A stretch of DNA of 20,016 nt from the IMG/VR virus record IMGVR_UViG_3300030382_002416, positions 1 through 20,016 of that record. The stretch is one strand, 5' to 3'. Position 1 is the first letter of the stretch, and the number at the start of each line of letters is the position of its first letter. A model generated the notes under the pieces. The model was not told the DNA's origin and ran no database searches. It worked only from the letters and a program-made list of their open reading frames with translations. This DNA comes from a virus. Below, in pieces: positions 8,101 to 17,100 of the stretch. Both the position numbers and the translations under genes were made by a program.

Positions 8101-11100
8101 TCCTACCTTTAGCATTTTCAACAACCTCTAATACGTTCTCTAAAAAGAAGTTACCCTTATTATCTTTCTTTAGTTTATCAAACTCTACTAATAAAGTTGT
8201 CCTGTCTCTTGCCCCATGTAATAATGATATGTTCTGTTTAAGATGATTTTTTACAACTTGATTTATAATTGCAGATTTATTATCTCTATGTTTTTCATCA
8301 AGTAAAGCCCTAGCTTTCTTTGAAAATACACTTTGCATATAAGGAGTGAATCTTATATCTGTTGCAGAAGCCCTGTTAAGCACGCCGTTAAATAATCCCA
8401 TTGCATGTGTTACAATATTGCTATTAACAGTATTACCCATTTTATAATAAAGATTTAAACCTCCTTTATCTTTTTTATTTATAATAACCTCACCATCTAT
8501 AATTTCTTGTATATTTTCAGTGATGGTTTTTAATTCAATAGGATTCTTTTCAATACTTTTATGCACAGTAAAAGCTTTAGAGAAAGGTCTTACAATATCT
8601 TGATTATATTTTTCTAAAGCATATAACATTAATACAGCATCAAGTTCTGCTGTTTTATCTCTTTTAACTAAATCATTTATATTTAAGTCAATACCTTCAT
8701 TTATTCTATTTCTTAATTTTATCCAAGCCTTATTGTTATATCCTTCTTTAAATTCACCATATTTATCTATAAAGGGCTTTGTTAAAGATGTGATTCCTTT
8801 TGTTTTCAAAAACTCTGTAAGCTCATTAAAATTAATTGTATCGTCAGCTAAAAACATAGCATCTATATCGCTATCTTTAGAAATATAATTTTTACTTCTG
8901 CTTTTCTTAAACTCCATATATTCTTTAACAACAGGAGAATTAAACAATACTGTTAAATCATTTAATGAATAACCAAGTCTTCTAAGAAGTACATAAGGGA
9001 ATACACTTTGTTTACTTAATCCTAACTTACTAGCATACTGATGTTTAGCATTGTCTAATACTATATTAAGAAGTTGTGCTACACCAAACCAATTACCTAT
9101 ACCATTTTCTAAAGTCCCCGTGGCAGTAAAATCAGAAAAATGTGTCATTTTTTCATATTGGAGGCGTACACCATTTATTGTTATATCAAATGGTAAAGAT
9201 TCTTTATTATTAGAAAATATATTAAAGGCACCTCCAAGAGCAGCAATAGTCCCAACCATTTTTTCTACTGGTACATTATTTTCAAACATTTCAGCATCAC
9301 CCCATGGAGTTAGCTGAGATTCTTTAGATGTTTCTGCCAGTTGTAATACTTCATTTCTTTTTTCTATAGCATTTTCAGCATCTTTAACAAAGTCTATATC
9401 CGCTGTAAGCTCTGAGAATTTAGTATCCTTGCTTACTAAATCTATATACTTATCAAGGAATTCATTAGACCAACCTCTCCATTGTTTTTTAGCCACTTCC
9501 TCTTTTGTATATTTAAAATTCATATGTATAGAATCTCCATCTAAATCAGCTCCCCAATATTTACTCACCCAAGCAGGAATAGTAATAACTGATGTTGGAG
9601 ATGTACCCACTTGTTTATGAAAATCTTTCACAATAAATACAGCACTACTCACTTTTCCGTGTGCAGGAATCCTTGTGCCTATAAATAAGCTCCCTACAGT
9701 CACTCCGTTCCTTTTTAGGTACTCAGGTACTACAGCTTCAGATATAAGCGTATTAGGCTTTGCTTCTGTGTCTTTACTTCCATATACTATTTTTTCTAAT
9801 TCATATCTTAATTTTTTACCTTGAGGAGTTTTGCTTTCTCCTTTATATGAGCCATCTTCATTAAAATAATCACTAGCTCTTTGATAGGATTTTAATCCCA
9901 TACCCAAACTAGATGATTGATAAGCAATAGCTCCTTTAGTATACATCTTAGTACCTTTATGAGCAATACGACCTGTAGCAATAGAATTATAAGGGGCATT
10001 TAAATAAGGATACCTAGGATCAGTGAATCCATACATTGATTCTACAAGCACGCCAAACACATCTGCATTCACTGAAGATTTAAAAGATTCTCTCTCTGCT
10101 AATACTTGTTCTTGTGTGGCTCCCTCTTCTGTAATAAGACCTTTATTTCTTTCTTCATTATTAGCATTCATTACCTTCTCTCTCAAAGCATACATCTCAT
10201 TTATGATAGTTTGCTCATCTGTTGTAATATTAGTTGCTAAATTATAGAACAGCTGAGAAGGAAAAAATCTTTCTGATGCTTGTTTATCTAATTCTAACTG
10301 TATTCCTAATCCTTCTCCAGACAATCCTTGATAAGTTCTAAGCTCACTATCTTTATCTCCAATCATATAGAGTTCATCTTGCTTATCCATAATACCTTCC
10401 ATAGTCTTCATACCAGCTTTTATAGATGGATCAAAAACAGTTTCTAACATATCTGTTCTTAATTCTATAATATCTCTTACATCATAAATATGTTCATCGG
10501 TTCTAATTCCATCTTTAAATAACTTAGCGCCAGATTCAGAAACTGCAATAACTAAATTACCATGAGAATAAATGTTTCTACCATCAAACTCTGGTATAAC
10601 TGTTTCAGATATTCTTTTATGTCTTTCTCTTAATATATTTCCTATATTTCTTAAATGTGGACTGCTTGCTTCCATCTCTGGTGTAAGAGTATGTACAGCA
10701 AATTTTAGATATGTAGATTTCCCTTTTAATTTAGGATTAGCTATTTCTGTATAATGATATACAAATTTAAACACGCTTCCAACTTTTTGAACTTCTCCAT
10801 ATTTAGATCTTATTGCTTCTGCTTGTTCTGGTAAAACATATCCCATAGCATCATTTTCTACAGCAACCTTATCTTTCCAATTATCACCAAATTCTTCTTT
10901 AGCTTCATCTTCTGTATAAATAGTTTTATCATCTTTACCTACATAATAGTCTTTAACCACAACAGGTTCTACCATAGTATTTCTGTCATATACAGTATGA
11001 CTTGCTATAGCTCCAGCAGCTCTTTTTATATAATCAATTTGATTTTCAGATTGTCTATGGTCATGAATAAATAACTGTTGAGCCATAAACTTATTAGCAA

Positions 11101-14100
11101 TATAAGATGTTAAGAAAGCATCATAAGCTTGTGTTCTATTTTTAATGTTTTTATAATCCTGATTACCTAAAAATAAATCTTGATTATCTCCAATATAATT
11201 ACTAAATTGTTTTACAAGTTTAGGCATCTCTTTAATATGGAGATTACCATCTCTTTTAACTATAGTAAAAGGAAATACCCTATCTCCATTTTTGTATTTA
11301 CCTTTATAAGCAGGATTATTTTTGACTTTAGAAAGTAAAAGATTTTTCATCTTTTGATTATGAGCCATAACACTTTCTATATAATACCTTCTGCTTTTAT
11401 CAGAAAATACAGCCATAGCTTGATCATAAATAACAATATCTTTATTTAATCCAGGATTATATCTTGACAAGAACATAAAGAAATCATTAGCTAATAATTC
11501 ATTAGGTGTAAGATCGTTTAACTTAGCAGCTAGTTCTTCTGACTTAACCCCCTCAGTATCAAAAAGAAAGCGTCTCATTAATCCAGAATTAATAGTAAGT
11601 TGTAGTGGATCTTTAATTACATGACCTTCTTTATTTGCTAATTTACCCATCTTCTTTAATGCATGTAATTTAGAAGCAAATATATTAGTATTAGGATGCA
11701 TAATATCTGTTTCTTCTATCACTTGCCCTTCTTGTATAATTTTAGCAATATTCTTTATTCTATTATGTAAACCATTTTCTTTATTCATTATACTTACACC
11801 ATCTTGTTCTACATTATCTACCATAGATAAGTAATTCATTGCTCTTGATTGAACAAGACCTTCTGTAAGGATAATATGTAATTCACCTTGACCTACTAAA
11901 TTACCTTTTTTAGTTTTTGCTTTAAAAAATCCTAATGGATTATATTTCTTTGTTTTATAAACAAACTTATCTTTACCTCCCCATGCCATAAACTCTGAAT
12001 TTTTTAATACAGGATTTTTATACTTAGGATGTATAGTATGCTCAAATAAAATATCATGCAAATACTTTCTTTCTCCTTTAAATAGAATTCTATTATTTAT
12101 TAAAGCTTGTCTATTTATTAATTTACCTTTAGGGTTATCAGACAAAAGTATATCTAATATTTTTTCTGCAGCAACGATTCTATCTATTTCACTATTTGGA
12201 TCTTTACCTTTTTTAAAGAATAATTCATTATATACATCAGCTATACGTTTACCATAATCATCTTTATTTTCTTGAATAGTATCTTTTAAATTTCTTATTG
12301 CACTATTTTCTACAGATGAACTTATAGTTTTATATCTATCCCAAGATCTTACACCACCCTTACCTACTTTCAAAACACCATGTGTAAGAGTCTCTATAGT
12401 TGTTCCTTCTATTGGAGCTTTTATTTCTAATAATTTAGCGTTAGTAACCACTGGATCTTTATATATATCATCTAATAAAGCTATCATAGATACTATTTCG
12501 TGATTATCACTTTCTCTAAGTTTACTAGGAAATACATAAGGATCATACATAGTTTGTTTTGCTATAGCACGCAGATTATGTAATAGCTGCTTTGTTTCCA
12601 TTGGAACAGGATTCTCTCTATTATAAACCTCTACAATCTTTCTAATAAAATGTGATACTGTTGTTGGTAATGCTCTAATCTTATTCTCTTCTTTATATTT
12701 CTGACTTGCATCTTCAGAAGCTTCTGTAATTCCATCATCAACTTTTGATTCTCTACCTAATCTTTCATCTAATATCTTATCTGCTTCTTTCAATTTTGCA
12801 GACTGTGTTCTTTGTGTTATTACAGCTTTTATATAATCTGTCAACACTTCTGCATCTTTAACATCTAATCTTGAATCTTCAGATACATCTTTTAATACAT
12901 TATTAGTCATCTGATCAACAGTAAGATTACGCCCAATATAATCTCCTATACGAGTAAATATAGCAGGATGTGTTGCTGTTTTAGATAAATTCTTTTTCTT
13001 AGCTTTTCTAATCTCTGAATAAGCAGAATTCTGAGCTGTAGGAATAGTTCTTTCTCCTGAATTAAAATCAAGCAATATATGCTTAATAGCTGCTTCTAAA
13101 TTTAAATCAGCTATATTATCAACAGATAAGTCTAAGAATCTTTTAGCTTCTTCATCAGTGGCTAAATTCTTTGTTTTCTTATAGAATGACATTAGATCCT
13201 TTCTTAATTGTTCTTGTACCTTAGAGTCCTTTATAATAGCGTCTATAGTACCATAAGAGTAAGCTTCTAATGTTCTTGTAAATGTTTCCTCTAATAAATG
13301 CTTTTGTTGATCAATTCTAATTTCTTTAACTCCTTGTAATTTTAATTGAATTCTTAAAGATCCAAATAATTCATTCATCCTATCTGAATTCTTTGTTTTT
13401 TCAGCTTTTCTTAATTCTAGAACAATACTCTTAATATCACTTTCTATTTCTTCTTTGTTATTAATGTTATCTAAATAATATCTATAAAGATAACCAAGAG
13501 TTACTTTTCTTCCATTAAAATTCATTAATGTAAGTTCAGGATATTCTTCTCTAGTACGCTGGAATAAATCAGTTTTATAAAGCAGTTTATTAATTCTTTT
13601 CATTAATGCAGTATCCTGCATCATGGAATAGTAAACGTGCCCAAGCTCATGTATTAAATCTGATTGACGAATACCTTCTTCATTAATCATTACAGCAGAA
13701 CCTATTGCTAATGCAGCTGATTCTTGACCATAATCATCTACTAGTCTTGACGAGACTACAAATCCTCTTTCACCAGGAAATTGCTTTTGCATTATATTCT
13801 GAGTTAAGGCATAAGCACCTAATCCAGAATCTAAATAAACTTCTAAGTTATTTTGGAATCCAAAAGAATCAATATCAGGAACTTCATCAAAAGATTTATT
13901 AAGAAGCTTTTGTATATTTTCTTTTGTTTCTTTGATTGCATCTAAAACTCTTTTAGCTGTTCCTTTAGTTTTAGCTTTCTTAGCTTTTTTAATAGGTTCT
14001 TTAGCTTTATAATCTTGATATTGTAATTGACCTACTACTTTGCCACCAGATACAACCTCTGTAATACTACTATATAAAGGTGCTCCTTTTTTGAATTGGA

Positions 14101-17100
14101 AATATAATTTACCATTAACTTTAACAACATTAGCTTGTCCAGCTACAGGCTCTACAAGACGTAATTCTATATCATGTTTACCTGCTATTAGTTCATCAGA
14201 CTTTCCTGTAAAGTCTTGATAATTTATTGATTTACCATCTGAAGTTGTTAGGATATATGTGTTAGGACCTTGCCCTTTTGAAACTTCTGCTCCTTTTAAT
14301 AATAAGGGAGCTCCTTTTTCTTTTATAGCTTTTTCTATGGATTCGTATTCCTTAGTCTTAGGAATTACTTCAGCTGCTTCAACTTCACCAATGCTTGATA
14401 ATTCTACTATAGAGTAACCTTTCTCTGTAGACATTTTAACATTAGCACCTGTAGGAAGGACTTCATCTTCTCCCACACGTCTCCAGCCTTTGGGAATTAC
14501 TTCGGTTTTATCTTTTTTTTTTACTTCTTCTTGAGACTTTTTAACTAAATTTTTATATTCTTTTTCTGTTAGTGATTTAACTGGTAAACCGCCTCTGTCA
14601 TCTCTAGCTAATTCACTCACATTAAACAAAATAGTTCCATCTTCAAACTCTTCTATTCTAAATCTATAATCAACCCCATCAACCGTTACTGTATCTGAAT
14701 ATTCTTTAATAGGCCTTCCTTTGCCTTGCATTTCTTCAGTTTTGGCATATTTTGATTTTTTACTATCTTTTATTATTTTAGGAGTAATAGTATCTTCTTT
14801 AACTTCTACTTTCTCTTCTTTTTTCTTAAATTTTTCTTGTACTTTATCAAGGATAGAATCAATAGAGCTTTTACCTTTATCAGAAGTAATTTGACTTATA
14901 AGAAAATCTCTATGTTCTTGTTCTGTTAAATTTGGATTTTCTTTTAACTTTTTCTTTAAAACATTTAAATCACGATCTATTAACTTCTCCAATACATTTT
15001 TAGCTTCAGCATCAGATAAATTGAAAGTTTCTTTTATAATATTTATCCATTCTTGATTCTTCCCAGCCCCTTTTTTCATTAATTCTTTTGCGGCCTTATC
15101 ATTACCTTTTTTTATCTCTTCAATTATTTTTCCGTATTCTGTTCTATTAATTATTTTTTTTGAATCTTCTATAATCATTCTTCTTGCCATAGATTTAGTC
15201 TTTTTCTCTAAAGCTTTTTTAGATATAGATCCTAATTGTGTAATTGCTCCACCTACAATTTCCTTAGTACCTTTAAAAATTTTACCTGCTAATTTTCCAG
15301 CACGCTCAAATACAGATGGTTTTTCGGCTTCTTTAGCCTCTTCTGCTTTAGCTTCTGCTTTAGCTTCTTCTTCTGCTCTTGTTTCAGCTTCTTTTTCTCC
15401 TTCTTGTGTATAAGCTTCATATTCATCTTTAGATAATCCTCTTATTTTATATCTCTTATCTCTAATACCAGTGGATTTAGCAACAGGAGCATCATCTTTC
15501 TTTCGCTTATAAATCATCTCAAGTTCTTTTTTGAGATTAGCCTGTTCTTCTAAAAGAACATTCATAACAGCTTCATGATAAGCTGTATCGTCTTCTAAAG
15601 CTTTTTCTAATGCTTTTTTATCTGTTATCTGACTAGACTTCTTTTTAACTAATTCATCATAATTAGCTTTTTCTTCTGCTTGTTGCTTTTCATTTCTTTT
15701 TAATCTTGTTTCTCTAAAGAATGCTTGTTTAGCTCCAGCTTCTGTAAGTCCTGTATTTACAGCATGTTTTTCATAAGACTTCTCAGCTTCTTCAATAGCA
15801 GCAATATATAAGTCTGCTGTCTCCTGATCCATTTTTTTATCTTTAACTTGCTTATTGACATACGATATTAATCCAGAACCATCACCATAATAATTCCAGA
15901 GTTCTCTTGCTATTATATTATCTTGTACATATTTTTCATTTTCATAAGTAACAGCAGGATTTTGCTGATCATTTAATAAATCTATATCATTATTTAACGC
16001 ATCTACCTTTTCATTATATAATTTATTTCTCATCGCTGTAGCATCAAATACACCTCTAGCTCCACCCATAGCTCCACCCATACCTACAGATGACCAAAAT
16101 ATATCTCTTAGTTCAGGTCTATCTTCTGCAAAAGGTGCATCTTTAAACCATGTTGTTAGTTCTTCGTAATCTTGACCTTTAGCTTCTTGTATTACTGAAT
16201 ATTTAAGCCATTCTTGATAAATTTCCTGATATCCTTCTGTTAATCCTTCAATAGATGCATAAGCGGCTGTAGCAGGTACTAAAGGAGCCACCTTATTATA
16301 TCCCCAAGATGCAAGGCCTGCAATACTTGCTTTAAAAGGAATTTTCTGAGGATTTGTTCCAGACATTAATCTTTTAGTTAAACTTTTTCCCATACCTCCA
16401 AATAATATACCGTATTGTATAATATCTACTCCAGCCCATGCAAAATTCCATCCAGCAACTCCACTTGCAATACTTGCTGCTTCAGATGGCGTAAATAAAG
16501 GATTACCCTGATCATCTACATCAGTTAGCATTTGATTATATGCTTCACCAGAAAGATAAGCACCTTCAGCTAAATTGGCAGTAACACCACCTCCTATATA
16601 TCCAGACCAATTTCTTAAAAGTTTTGTAGGTAGCATTCCTCTTCTTCCTGCATCAAAAGCTAATTTTCCTACAGCTCCAGTTCCTGACACTCCAAATTTT
16701 CCAGCCTGCCCAATTACACCTATTTTTCTTGCCTTATTAGCTGTATTAAGTTGTTTTGCTGACCACAAACCAAATCTACCTAATAATGCTCCTCCAAATC
16801 TTGCTCCTGCAGTATAAGGAACCATAAAAGATAATGCATAAGGAAGTAATCTAGAAAATTTAGAAGACCAAAATTCACCTTTAAGTAAATCATCCCAAGT
16901 CATATCTTGAAGGTCTTCAGATAAAATAAGAACATTATCATTTTTATATTCTTGTCCTACATCTTTAAGCCAAGAACCAATTGATGTAGTTGGATCAGCT
17001 TCTCCTGGTGTAGCCCAAGCTGATATCCAATCTACAGTATCGCCAGTACCATATACTAAATCTCCCCATCCTGCTTTTAATCCTCTTTGAAATCTTGTTC

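Noticed and set aside
9780-9830. T7-type polymerase motif (R...K...YG) in the segment L-R-Y-E-L-E-K-I-V-Y-G
   Set aside because: The spacing does not match R-x3-K-x7-YG, and the other T7-family motifs (motif A Asp and motif C His-Asp) are not evident. The DLDGD evidence points to the other polymerase superfamily.
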